A stretch of 64,000 bases of DNA. It comes from Spirochaetaceae bacterium UBA5556 (lineage in GTDB: Bacteria > Spirochaetota > Spirochaetia > Treponematales > Rectinemataceae). Positions 24,958 through 33,064 of this stretch are shown in pieces (positions within the stretch are counted from its first letter, which is position 1; each line of letters begins with the position of its first letter). The DNA lies in assembly GCA_002425765.1 (NCBI GenBank), contig DIMW01000012.1:83661-147660 (forward strand), given 5' to 3'. Under the pieces are notes generated by a model. The model was given only the letters and a program-made list of their open reading frames with translations. It was not told where the DNA came from and searched no databases. The position numbers and the translations under genes are program-made.

Positions 24958-27900
24958 GTGTGTACACCTCTCGGAGCCTCGCCACGCGCTTGCCCGTTGT
25001 CCGAAAAGCCTTTGCGCTCGAACTTTTGCCACCCTTGGGGTTTTTGCATCGCCCGGATAAAACCGATCACGCGCCATGTTGAAAAGAGCTGCCGCGGCCC
25101 GAAATTTTCAATGACCGCAGTCGATACGAGCTTAAGAGTATCTCTGTAATTAAAGTACACATTGAGTTTTTCGGCAATCTTCACCGAAGAGACCGAGATA
25201 AAAATCCCCATCAACACCGATGCAAAGAATAACAGTAGCGCGAGTCGTGCGCTGAGCATTCCCAGCATCGCAGAGATCAGTACCATGAGGTAGCCCTGAA
25301 CCTCAAAGAGGGGGCCGATCATCTCGAAGATGAGGTAATATGGCATCGCGACCGTACCCATGAGCCCGTACCAAGGGTTGAAGATGAGTTTGCGGTGAAA
25401 TTGCATGATGTCGATGAGACCGCGTTGCCAGCGATTCCGCTGTTTCTGAAGGCTCGACATCTTCTCGGGTACCTCTGTCCAGCAGTTCGCGTTAAACGCA
25501 TAGCTTATGCGGTATGAATGCTTCGATTCGCGCATGTGCCGAGCGATGCGCACGATGAGCTCCATATCCTCACCGACGGTATCCTTTTGGTATTTACCGC
25601 TGCTCGTGAGGTAGCCGCCGACCGCGACGACCCGCTCTTTTCGGAAAAGCCCGAACGCTCCCGATACGATCAAGAGCGAGTTTATATAATCCCATCCAAG
25701 ACGACCACACATGAACGCGCGAATGTACTCGACCATCTGAAGGCGCGGGAGCCAGTGCCTCGGAACGCCGATTTTTTCTATTTTCCCCTTATCGACCTTA
25801 CAGCCGTTGATTGGAAAAACATTGCCACCGAGCGCCGGCGTCTCAACGCCATAATCCAGCGTAAGCGACGCGATCTTGAGGAGCGCGTCGGGTTCAAGCA
25901 GCGAATCCGCGTCGATGCCACAAAAATATTCCTTCGATGCGACATTGATACCGGCATTCAGAGTATCCGCTTTGCCCCCATTTTCTTTATCAACCACGAT
26001 GAGACGCGGAATGGCGGGATTGGTGTAAACGCCGCGTATGGGATAATGCTTGAGGCGTTCCTTGTAAGAGAAGTCGGTCTTCATCAGGTCGAAGTGGTCG
26101 ATGAGTGTTCTGAGCGTGCTATCCCTCGAACCGTCGTTTACGATAACAAGTTCATAATCAGGATATTTTAAGCTTAAAAGCGAATTGGCGCTCTCGATGA
26201 TCGTCTTCTCCTCGTTGTAAGCCGGCGCGATAATCGACACCGAAGGGAGCATGCGTGGCTTAAAGAGCATAGTCATGCTCTTGAGTTCCCAAAGTTGCGC
26301 CGCGCGTTTGATGTTCAGTTTTGACAAGAAAAGCAGTATCAGATACACCATATTGACGGCTATCGCGTAATAGGAAAAATTCACGTTGAAATTCAAGACA
26401 AAATATTTTAGGTGCTGAATGAAGGGCATTGAGCCAAGTCTGTCGTAATATCGCAGCACATACAGGAGCGGAAAGAGTCCGAGCGCAAACGCGAGAATGA
26501 CATAGAGGCGCCGCACCAATTTTTTATCGACCTGTTCCTCCCGTCTTTTGGCCGGCGGAGAGAGACGCCCCAGCCCCAATTTTTCGAGTATGGAATCCGG
26601 CAGGAAAAGGCCACACTCCCTCGCCAAAAGCTCGCTGTCTTGCAGGCGAGGCAGGATGACTTCCACGAGCCTGTCCTCAAGCTCAGAATTCCTGTTGCGC
26701 TTCAGGAATTCGATGATCTCCGATACCCTTTCCATCGAGATGAGCTCATCGAGAATGCCCGCGGCGACATCGTGCTCATGGCCCAGGAGCTTGGTGATGA
26801 TATACTCAATTCTGTTGGAGAGCACCTCGGCAAGTCTGTTGTGAAGAATCCCCTCTGAATTTTGGAAAGCCTGAACCAGTTGCACGATGAATTTAGGATG
26901 GTGATTGAGAAAATTGCGCAGGCCTTCGCGCGCGGCGGCGGTCGTTTCGTCGCGTTCAAGATAATGTATGAGCGTGCGGAGATTCTCCGCTTGCGGAGTC
27001 TGACCAAGAGAACGGACTGCTATCGATTGAATGTCTCGATCGACATGCTCGAGGTAATAGTCAGAAAAAAGCACTTCAGGATAATACTTCTCGAGTGTTT
27101 CGGCGGCGCGAACCATGAGCCGGTGATAATTCGACGCAGGGGAAAGGCTTGTCACTAGAGTGTGGTATCGCATGCAGCGGAAGCTGTTGGCAACGTTGCC
27201 CTTGTAGGGACACTGGCGGTGCGCATCGTCCGCCTCTTGTCGCCCATGCGCGCAATAATAGCAGCATTTTGCCGGCAAATTAGCGGTGAGCTTCTTCAAT
27301 TTGCCTACCTCGCCCAGACCGAGCTGCAGAACATCGACGAGATAGCCCCTAAATTCTTCGGCAGGTATCGAGCCCGCGAGGTCGACGAGCAATTCCCTGA
27401 TTTCGATGTCGGTTCTCCAAAAGTAACCATGTACTAATTCTTTTACAACATCTCCATACGAGGCAATGAGCATATTGACTTTATTTCTGTACCAATAGTG
27501 AGACCCATAGAGGCTTTGGATAAGCACATAGAGCGAGCGGGGATCCTTAATATCCGAGAGCGCATTGGCGAGATATAATCTGGTGGGAAAATGCTTTTCT
27601 TTGAGAAGCGCTTTCTCAATGGCCTTCCGCGCGTTATCAGTATTGATGCTTGAAAGATACCTCGCGGCGCTCATCCGGACAAATCTGTTACGGCTGGCAA
27701 CGCGGTGTACTTGAGTCCGCTCGAAATACTGTACGGCGGTCGCGTTGAAGATGCGCTGCTTCTGAACAAGGGACATCTTGATGTTTTGAGTCAAATAGAG
27801 AATATGCACGAGGAGGGTCCGCATCTTTCGCGGGTTCTCTTCATATGTGGGAGCAAATATCTGGGGAAGCTGCCGGAGATCGCTCTTTAGGTTCTCAAGG

Positions 27901-28007
27901 TTGATGGTAACCCGAGCTTTATTCAGCAGTGTGCTGAGAACTGTGTAGATGGTGAGCCATAAAAAAAGAATGACCGCTCCAAGCAAGTATTCAGAAGGAA
28001 TTGTCAT
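24954..28007 (-). CDS. HEAT-repeat protein fused to processive family 2 glycosyltransferase
   Basis: A 1017-residue membrane protein. TM at residues 8-26; residues about 55-470 are helical repeats of HEAT type (RFVRMSAARYLSSI, IQSIAVRSLGQTPQ) interrupted by a Cys cluster: C248, C249, C252, C266, C278. Two TMs follow near 505-525 and 545-570. The GT2 domain begins near residue 590 with SIIAPAYNEEKTI and has VNDGSRDSTL, the DxD site GIDADSLLEP near 697, the GEDMELIVRI acceptor-site block and QRNRWQRG near 859, followed by several TMs. The Q-x-x-R-W motif marks processive synthases such as cellulose, hyaluronan or PNAG synthases. It is coupled by ATGA overlaps to the genes on both sides. The polymer made is unknown. 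Confidence 0.85.
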   Translation of the reverse strand: MTIPSEYLLGAVILFLWLTIYTVLSTLLNKARVTINLENLKSDLRQLPQIFAPTYEENPRKMRTLLVHILYLTQNIKMSLVQKQRIFNATAVQYFERTQVHRVASRNRFVRMSAARYLSSINTDNARKAIEKALLKEKHFPTRLYLANALSDIKDPRSLYVLIQSLYGSHYWYRNKVNMLIASYGDVVKELVHGYFWRTDIEIRELLVDLAGSIPAEEFRGYLVDVLQLGLGEVGKLKKLTANLPAKCCYYCAHGRQEADDAHRQCPYKGNVANSFRCMRYHTLVTSLSPASNYHRLMVRAAETLEKYYPEVLFSDYYLEHVDRDIQSIAVRSLGQTPQAENLRTLIHYLERDETTAAAREGLRNFLNHHPKFIVQLVQAFQNSEGILHNRLAEVLSNRIEYIITKLLGHEHDVAAGILDELISMERVSEIIEFLKRNRNSELEDRLVEVILPRLQDSELLARECGLFLPDSILEKLGLGRLSPPAKRREEQVDKKLVRRLYVILAFALGLFPLLYVLRYYDRLGSMPFIQHLKYFVLNFNVNFSYYAIAVNMVYLILLFLSKLNIKRAAQLWELKSMTMLFKPRMLPSVSIIAPAYNEEKTIIESANSLLSLKYPDYELVIVNDGSRDSTLRTLIDHFDLMKTDFSYKERLKHYPIRGVYTNPAIPRLIVVDKENGGKADTLNAGINVASKEYFCGIDADSLLEPDALLKIASLTLDYGVETPALGGNVFPINGCKVDKGKIEKIGVPRHWLPRLQMVEYIRAFMCGRLGWDYINSLLIVSGAFGLFRKERVVAVGGYLTSSGKYQKDTVGEDMELIVRIARHMRESKHSYRISYAFNANCWTEVPEKMSSLQKQRNRWQRGLIDIMQFHRKLIFNPWYGLMGTVAMPYYLIFEMIGPLFEVQGYLMVLISAMLGMLSARLALLLFFASVLMGIFISVSSVKIAEKLNVYFNYRDTLKLVSTAVIENFGPRQLFSTWRVIGFIRAMQKPQGWQKFERKGFSDNGQARGEAPRGVHT

Positions 28008-29773
28008 GCACCGCTCCCCATCTGGGTGAGATTCTGAACAATCCCCAACAATTCTTCAAGGATTATCGGCTTTTGTAAATAGTGGATAATGCCAAGTCTG
28101 TACGCGCGCCGTATAGTCAGCTCAGTTTTGAGGTGAGAGATGACGATGACGGGGATATCCTTTGTCGCCGACTTGGAGAGCATTGATTCTTTCAGAAGAT
28201 AGGCATCGATCTTGGGAACCATCAACTCTGTTATCACGAGATCGATGATTTCTTTTCCCAAAATACTCAGCGCTTCCTGGCCATCGGCGGCCGTCATGAT
28301 GGAATAACCCTCGTTGGTGAGGTATGTTTTCAGCACATCGACATTGACTTCATCATCATCCACAATAAGAATCCGAGCCTTAACATCATTTCCGTTTTCT
28401 TCATTGGAGGCAAAATAAAGGGTATTTCCTCCACGCCGCCGCGCAAGACGAAGACGGCGTATGCCGAGATCCGTCATGTCCACCGCTACTTTTTCAAGCG
28501 CTGGCTGGGTGTCCATCGCTTCCGCAAGTGTCGCGACGCCTACCGATACGGTAACAGGCTCGACAAAGGCCTTCGAGGTCTCGATCTGATAGCGGATTTT
28601 ATCGAAAAGCTCTATCGCTCTGTCGAACAAGATCGAAGGAATCCACACCGCCATGGTGGCACCATGCAATCTGAAGGCCATCGCAGTCTTGGGCAGGTTC
28701 TCCTCAATCAACTCTGCAACGCCGCGCAAGAGCGCTTCCACTTCCCGCGAGCCATATTTGTATTCGATCTGGGCAATGTTTTCATCGATGCCGAAAACCG
28801 CAAGCACGTGGTCTTCTGGTCCGGCCTCGGTGATCCGTATTGCCATCTCCTCATCAATAAATGATTTATAGAAAATTTCAGAATACAGGCCGGTCACCGC
28901 GTCGCGAATCGCACGATCCTTCGAAACCGCTATGCTGTGATTCAGCTCTTCATTGAGCTTGCGCAATGTCTCAATCTCCTGTTTGAGACGCGCCACTTCA
29001 GCATTCGTCGCACCAAACTGTTCCATGCCAGCGTAGAGCGCCTCGACACCTTCGGGACGGGCCAGTTCGCCGCACTCGAGCCCGGCCAGCTCGGAAAAAA
29101 CATGTTTGACGCCGCTCTGCATGATGGGACCATACGAAGGCATGACACGCTCGATATCCCACTTTTCGAGAATCCGCATCACAGGGGCAAGGAATTCCCC
29201 TGAGGGCATGTTCACTCTGTGAAAAGCCTTGAGGCGGTCCAGGAACTTTTCATCTTCTGCATACACACCCATGGTTTCTGAATACGATGACAGGAGTGCG
29301 CCGGTGAGGAGGGTCTTCGTTGTCCTGTCGTAGGTGGCGAAGGCACCGGGCTGATAGAGATACGGCGTCGGCAGAAACTGCAGCACACGGCCTGATGAAA
29401 GGCGCAGCGACCAGGCATGTTCGTCGATGATGTAGGGCTGGGTGGAAAGACCATAGAAGCGAAGCTGATCCCATGTGCGCCAGTGGGTGGCGATAGCGGC
29501 GGGCGAACCCTCTTTTTCGAGATATATGAGGGCGGACGAGGAGCTGGGCTCCTGCTGATGGACGACAATCGTAGTAATGGGCCTAAGAGAGGCGCATTTG
29601 ATAATATTCTCTTTGAGCTCCTGCAGATTTACCGCGGCCCCCGGCCCAAACAATATCGCTTCCCCGGCATCGATGAGCAGATAAATGTTCGATTGCAGTT
29701 CTCCAAAAAGCTGAGAGCCCCCAAGGCGAAAGAATCCGCCGCCGAGATCGATTGGATTCTGTATGCTTGTCAT
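28004..29773 (-). CDS. Degenerate ODP-like/GGDEF/REC regulator of the glycan operon
   Basis: A 589-residue soluble protein in three parts. Residues 1-245 resemble the diiron metallo-beta-lactamase (ODP/flavodiiron) fold, but ligand positions are replaced: HxExDH reads QxExSS at residues 73-78, and the late S-H-G reads SYG at 213-215; only E75 remains. After a coiled coil (258-285), residues 290-455 are GGDEF-like with HGATM (370-374) in place of GGDEF, so no cyclase activity is expected. Residues 467-589 are a receiver with acid pocket D472-D474 and K568, but the phospho-acceptor Asp is Glu (E516 in VITELMVP). It therefore looks like a binding or scaffold protein, perhaps a c-di-GMP or structural effector for the synthase downstream. 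First gene of the operon; ATG 29773. Confidence 0.75.
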   Translation of the reverse strand: MTSIQNPIDLGGGFFRLGGSQLFGELQSNIYLLIDAGEAILFGPGAAVNLQELKENIIKCASLRPITTIVVHQQEPSSSSALIYLEKEGSPAAIATHWRTWDQLRFYGLSTQPYIIDEHAWSLRLSSGRVLQFLPTPYLYQPGAFATYDRTTKTLLTGALLSSYSETMGVYAEDEKFLDRLKAFHRVNMPSGEFLAPVMRILEKWDIERVMPSYGPIMQSGVKHVFSELAGLECGELARPEGVEALYAGMEQFGATNAEVARLKQEIETLRKLNEELNHSIAVSKDRAIRDAVTGLYSEIFYKSFIDEEMAIRITEAGPEDHVLAVFGIDENIAQIEYKYGSREVEALLRGVAELIEENLPKTAMAFRLHGATMAVWIPSILFDRAIELFDKIRYQIETSKAFVEPVTVSVGVATLAEAMDTQPALEKVAVDMTDLGIRRLRLARRRGGNTLYFASNEENGNDVKARILIVDDDEVNVDVLKTYLTNEGYSIMTAADGQEALSILGKEIIDLVITELMVPKIDAYLLKESMLSKSATKDIPVIVISHLKTELTIRRAYRLGIIHYLQKPIILEELLGIVQNLTQMGSGA

Positions 29774-29845
29774 AATATTATCCCGTTAATATTTTCGGCC
29801 GATTCCATGGATAAATGAAATACATAAATATTATGGAAATAAATG

Positions 29846-29861
29846 TTGCATCATAATGCAA
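29846..29861. promoter_or_regulatory. Inverted repeat between the glycan operon and cstA
   Basis: TTGCAT and ATGCAA are perfect 6-bp arms separated by CATA. The site lies in the 166-bp divergent intergenic region, about 85 nt from each start codon and just upstream of the cstA -35, where a regulator could act on both transcription units. The cognate protein is unknown. Confidence 0.4.
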
Positions 29862-29878
29862 ATTTCACAAAAAAACAT

Positions 29879-29908
29879 TTGACGACGGATAGAAACTGTA
29901 TTTACAAT
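29879..29908 (+). promoter_or_regulatory. Sigma-70 promoter of cstA
   Basis: TTGACG (29879-29884), an 18-nt spacer and TACAAT (29903-29908). Transcription would begin near 29915. Confidence 0.55.
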
Positions 29909-29912
29909 AAGA

Positions 29913-29929
29913 TATCTATTTTATAGATA
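29913..29929 (+). promoter_or_regulatory. Inverted repeat abutting the cstA ribosome site
   Basis: TATCTAT (29913-29919) and ATAGATA (29923-29929) are perfect 7-bp arms around TTT. The repeat overlaps the predicted transcription start and directly precedes the ribosome site GGAGGA (29930-29935). It may be a repressor operator or a weak hairpin that affects initiation. Confidence 0.45.
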
Positions 29930-29939
29930 GGAGGACTGC

Positions 29940-31634
29940 ATGACAACGTTAATTGCTTTGCTTGCCCTCGCGATTTACCTGGTCTTCTACTTTACGTACG
30001 GCCGGGTACTCCGGGACAAGCTGCTAAAAAGCAAGGAAGCGCCCGATGCTCCGTCGAAAAGGCTCTCGGACGGAGTTGACTATGTGCCGACATCTAAATA
30101 CGTTTTGTTCGGCCACCACTTCGCTTCTATCGCCGGCGCCGGCCCCATTACGGGACCCGCGATGGCCGTTGCATGGGGATGGCTGCCCGGATTGCTGTGG
30201 ATATGGTTCGGCAACATATTCCTCGGCGCGATTCACGATTATCTTGCGCTGACGGCATCCGTCCGCTACGACGGCCGTTCGGTGCAATTCGTCGCACAGG
30301 ACCTTATCGGCAAGAAGGCGGGCAAGACCTTCGGCTGGTTCACCCTCTGTCTCTGCATCCTGGTCGTGGCCGCGTTCGGCGACATCGTCGCCGGCCAGTT
30401 CGCCGCCGATGGCCGCGTATTCTTCGCCTTCGTGTTCTTCTGCATCGCCGCGCTTATCGCAGGATTCGCCATGTACAGGTCCAAGCTTGGCCTCGGCTGG
30501 GGCTCCCTGATCGGCCTCGTGCTGATAATCCTGGCCTTCTGGTTCGGTGACATGCTCCCCGTCAAGATGAGCAAGGATACGTATTTCCTGATCATCTTCG
30601 TGTACATCGTGCTCGCCTCGACATTGCCGGTCAACCTGCTTCTGCAGCCGCGCGATTATCTCTCTTCTTTCTTCCTCTACTTCGGACTCCTCGTTGGAGG
30701 CATCGCTGCAGTCATCAGCGCGCAGCCTCTCAACGCCATTCCCGCCTTCACCTCATTCAGCGCGAAACTCATTGGTCCCGCGGGTGCGCTTCAACCCTCA
30801 CCCTTCTGGCCGACCGTTCCCCTCATCATCGCGTGCGGTGCGCTGTCGGGCTTCCACGCTCTGGTTGCGTCGGGCACCAGCGCCAAACAGCTTAGGGAAG
30901 AGAAAGACGGCCTGTTTGTGGGATACGGTGGCATGCTGGTCGAAGGGTTCCTTGCGACCCTCGTCATCGTCTCCATCGCCGGATTCGGTGGTGCGGCCCT
31001 TGGCGACAAGCTCATGACAACTCCCGCCCTCAACCGCTTCGTTCAGTCCTTCGCGACGATGGTAAGCTCCCAGCTTCCCTTCCTGCCGATGAGCTTCATG
31101 ACCCTTTTCGCCGCCGTATGGGTGTCCACCTTCGCGCTCACGACGCTGGATACGACCAACCGCCTGGGCCGCTACCTCGTTCAGGAAATGGCGGAACCGC
31201 TCAAGGATAAGAACCCCGGTGCCTTCAAGTTCTTCTCGAACAAGTGGGTCGCGTCGGTCATCATCGCCTTTCTGGGGATATTCCTCGCGAGGTCGGGCGG
31301 CTACACTGTGCTGTGGCCGGCCTTCTCCGGCGCGAACCAGTTGCTGGCCTCGGTCGTCATGCTGACCGTCGCCGTCTGGGTCAAGAAGAAACTCAACCCC
31401 AAATATGTCTCGGCGGTGTTGATTCCCGCCGTGATTCTCTGGGTCACGGTCACTGCGGCGCTCATCTGGTATGAAATTATCATCATCCCCGTCTTCTTCG
31501 CGGACATGACAAAGACCTTGAGCGTTATTACAGGCTCGGTGGTAGGAATAATCAACCTCTTCATGCTGATTCTCAACTTCATTATGATCAATTCCTTCCT
31601 GAAGAACTGGAAAACGAAGTCTGCGATCGCATAA
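29940..31634 (+). CDS. cstA: CstA-family carbon starvation transporter
   Basis: A 564-residue polytopic membrane protein of the CstA family, whose members import pyruvate or peptides. Family hallmarks are PTSKYVLFGHHFASIAGAGPITGPAMAV (residues about 50-77), GNIFLGAIHDYLALTASVRYDGRS and the late SFMTLFAAVWVSTFALTTLDTTNRLGRYLVQE. It is shorter than the roughly 700-residue E. coli CstA/BtsT and close to the compact class in other phyla. About 13-15 TM helices are expected. A strong GGAGGA site precedes the ATG; the gene has its own promoter and a solid terminator, so it is monocistronic. No BtsS/BtsR-type sensor is adjacent, and the palindromes upstream are the only visible regulatory hint. Confidence 0.93.
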   Translation: MTTLIALLALAIYLVFYFTYGRVLRDKLLKSKEAPDAPSKRLSDGVDYVPTSKYVLFGHHFASIAGAGPITGPAMAVAWGWLPGLLWIWFGNIFLGAIHDYLALTASVRYDGRSVQFVAQDLIGKKAGKTFGWFTLCLCILVVAAFGDIVAGQFAADGRVFFAFVFFCIAALIAGFAMYRSKLGLGWGSLIGLVLIILAFWFGDMLPVKMSKDTYFLIIFVYIVLASTLPVNLLLQPRDYLSSFFLYFGLLVGGIAAVISAQPLNAIPAFTSFSAKLIGPAGALQPSPFWPTVPLIIACGALSGFHALVASGTSAKQLREEKDGLFVGYGGMLVEGFLATLVIVSIAGFGGAALGDKLMTTPALNRFVQSFATMVSSQLPFLPMSFMTLFAAVWVSTFALTTLDTTNRLGRYLVQEMAEPLKDKNPGAFKFFSNKWVASVIIAFLGIFLARSGGYTVLWPAFSGANQLLASVVMLTVAVWVKKKLNPKYVSAVLIPAVILWVTVTAALIWYEIIIIPVFFADMTKTLSVITGSVVGIINLFMLILNFIMINSFLKNWKTKSAIA

Positions 31635-31690
31635 TCCGAAGCATCCGTATGGTCCGGGCCCATACAGGCACGGGCCAGAGGGATTTGAAC

Positions 31691-31730
31691 GAAAGAAGCC
31701 GGACGGCATCGGTTCGTCCGGTTTCTTTCT
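31691..31730 (+). terminator. Terminator of cstA
   Basis: GAAAGAA-G-CCGGACG (31691-31705) pairs with CGTCCGG-T-TTCTTTC (31715-31729), a long stem with a 9-nt loop whose 3' arm is T-rich. Because both arms carry purine/pyrimidine tracts it could act in either direction. Confidence 0.8.
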
Positions 31731-31755
31731 GCTCCGGTCGAATACATGAAAAAAC

Positions 31756-31785
31756 TTGCTCACAGCATTCTCTTGAGGTTATAAT
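31756..31785 (+). promoter_or_regulatory. Sigma-70 promoter of the ArsA-like operon
   Basis: TTGCTC (31756-31761), an 18-nt spacer and a perfect TATAAT (31780-31785). The predicted start near 31792 leaves a leader of about 50 nt before the ATG at 31844, which has GGAGGAAG upstream. Confidence 0.55.
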
Positions 31786-31843
31786 AAAAATCATGCTTCA
31801 GTCTGTGACTGCAGCTCTCTGACAGAATCCGGAGGAAGCGACA

Positions 31844-32125
31844 ATGCCCGCGCGTTTCGGTCATTTATTAAAAAGTGCAATGGGGACCTTTGTCCAGCTA
31901 AACAGGGAAAAGGCGACAGGAATGCTCGATTTCGAACTCAAGGAGCTGGAAAATATCTTTGCTCTGCTCATTCTCGGCGGTTTCGCCGGACTCCCCTCGC
32001 CACCCTCCCCCATTGCGGTGGAGCTTCTGCCCTATATGGAAAAGGAATTGAGAATCCTGCTCGCCAGGACGGACCTCGCGCAGGACCCATTGGGCGTACT
32101 GATGGGCATGCTTGAAATAGACTAA
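31844..32125 (+). CDS. Small hypothetical protein, first gene of ArsA-like operon
   Basis: A 93-residue protein I do not recognise. It has a basic N-terminus (MPARFGHLLKSAMG), then a mixed region containing ELENIFALLILGGFAGLP, and ends in LLPYMEKELRILLARTDLAQDPLGVLMGMLEID. The hydrophobic part is short and interrupted by Pro, so it may be an amphipathic helical pair rather than a TM. It is a real gene on the evidence of a good ribosome site (GGAGGAAG), a promoter upstream, and tight spacing: its stop lies 9 nt before the GTG of the ArsA-like ATPase. A substrate-presenting or regulatory partner of the ATPase is a guess from position only. Confidence 0.65.
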   Translation: MPARFGHLLKSAMGTFVQLNREKATGMLDFELKELENIFALLILGGFAGLPSPPSPIAVELLPYMEKELRILLARTDLAQDPLGVLMGMLEID

Positions 32126-32134
32126 GGATGGCAT

Positions 32135-33064
32135 GTGCACGATACCATTTTTTTCCTTGGGAAGGGCGGCGTTGGCAAGACGACCCTCTCGAGCGCTTTT
32201 GCCCTCACCCTGGCCAGAAAGGGCAGGAAAGTGCTCGTCGCATCCCTCGACCCGGCTCACAATCTCGGCGATGCCCTGAGAGTGCGGCTGAACGGTGAGC
32301 CGAAAAATGTCGAGGAGAATCTCGATGCCCTCGAAGTGAACCTCGCGCAGTGGGTGGACAGATACCTGGAAGAGAGCAGGGAACAACTCAAACTCAACTA
32401 TTCCTACAACATGACACTCAATCTGGATTCCTTTTTCAGCATTCTCAAATATTCTCCGGGAACTGAGGAGTACGCCGTGCTCTGGGCCATCGAAGATATC
32501 CACTGCAGGCTCGGGCCGTCCTACGATTTCGTCGTGTTCGACACGCCCCCTACCGCGCTGTCGCTGCGCTTCCTCTCGCTGCCCGCTATGTCCGGACTAT
32601 GGGTGGCAGAGCTCACCAAGCTCAGGGAACGGATACTGAAGGACAGGCAGACCATCGCCCGCCTGAATCCGGGCTCCCCCGTTGCGGAGGGCTGTGTGGA
32701 CAAGAGCGATGACAAGGTCTACGGTAAACTCGGTAGCATAAGGGCCAGGCTCGCGGCGCTCGAGGTACTGTTCTCCAAACACAGCTTTATGAGCGTCATC
32801 GTCAATCCCGACGAACTGTCGATCTCCGAGGCCCTGCGGATCAAGGACGACCTGTCGCGCCTGAACATACCTCTTTCCGCCCTATGCCTGAACAAGCAGG
32901 GGGGCTCGGAAGCCGCCTGGCAGCTCTCCCCGGAACTGAGCTACCTGCCACAGTTCACCTATAATTTCTCAAAGGGCGGCATCCACTCAAGAGATGATCT
33001 GCGTTCCATCGGCGTCGAACCGCTGATGAACTATTTTCTCGGCGAAAGGAAAACAAAGCGATGA
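32135..33064 (+). CDS. ArsA/Get3-like ATPase
   Basis: A 309-residue P-loop ATPase of the ArsA/Get3 branch of the SIMIBI class. Deviant Walker A LGKGGVGKTT at residues 8-17; switch I VASLDPAHNLGDAL; switch II/A-loop VVFDTPPTALSLRFLSLP, which aligns with the DTAPTGHTLRLLSLP type of ArsA and Get3. It has one nucleotide-binding domain, as in Get3 and half-ArsA. The Get3 zinc CxxC is not visible. The start is GTG at 32135: the nearby ATGs are in other frames, and AAGG lies 7 nt before the GTG. It overlaps the next membrane-protein gene by ATGA. No arsR, arsB or arsD is near, so arsenite export is unlikely; targeting or insertion of proteins or metal clusters are alternatives. Confidence 0.85.
   Translation: MHDTIFFLGKGGVGKTTLSSAFALTLARKGRKVLVASLDPAHNLGDALRVRLNGEPKNVEENLDALEVNLAQWVDRYLEESREQLKLNYSYNMTLNLDSFFSILKYSPGTEEYAVLWAIEDIHCRLGPSYDFVVFDTPPTALSLRFLSLPAMSGLWVAELTKLRERILKDRQTIARLNPGSPVAEGCVDKSDDKVYGKLGSIRARLAALEVLFSKHSFMSVIVNPDELSISEALRIKDDLSRLNIPLSALCLNKQGGSEAAWQLSPELSYLPQFTYNFSKGGIHSRDDLRSIGVEPLMNYFLGERKTKR

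Noticed and set aside
32127..32137. ATG codons at 32128 and 32133 as start of the ArsA-like ATPase
   Set aside because: Both are out of frame with the conserved P-loop sequence; the GTG at 32135 is in frame.
31844..33064. Arsenic resistance operon
   Set aside because: The ATPase is of the ArsA/Get3 family, but no ArsB, ArsC, ArsD or ArsR homologue is present and the neighbours are unrelated to arsenic.
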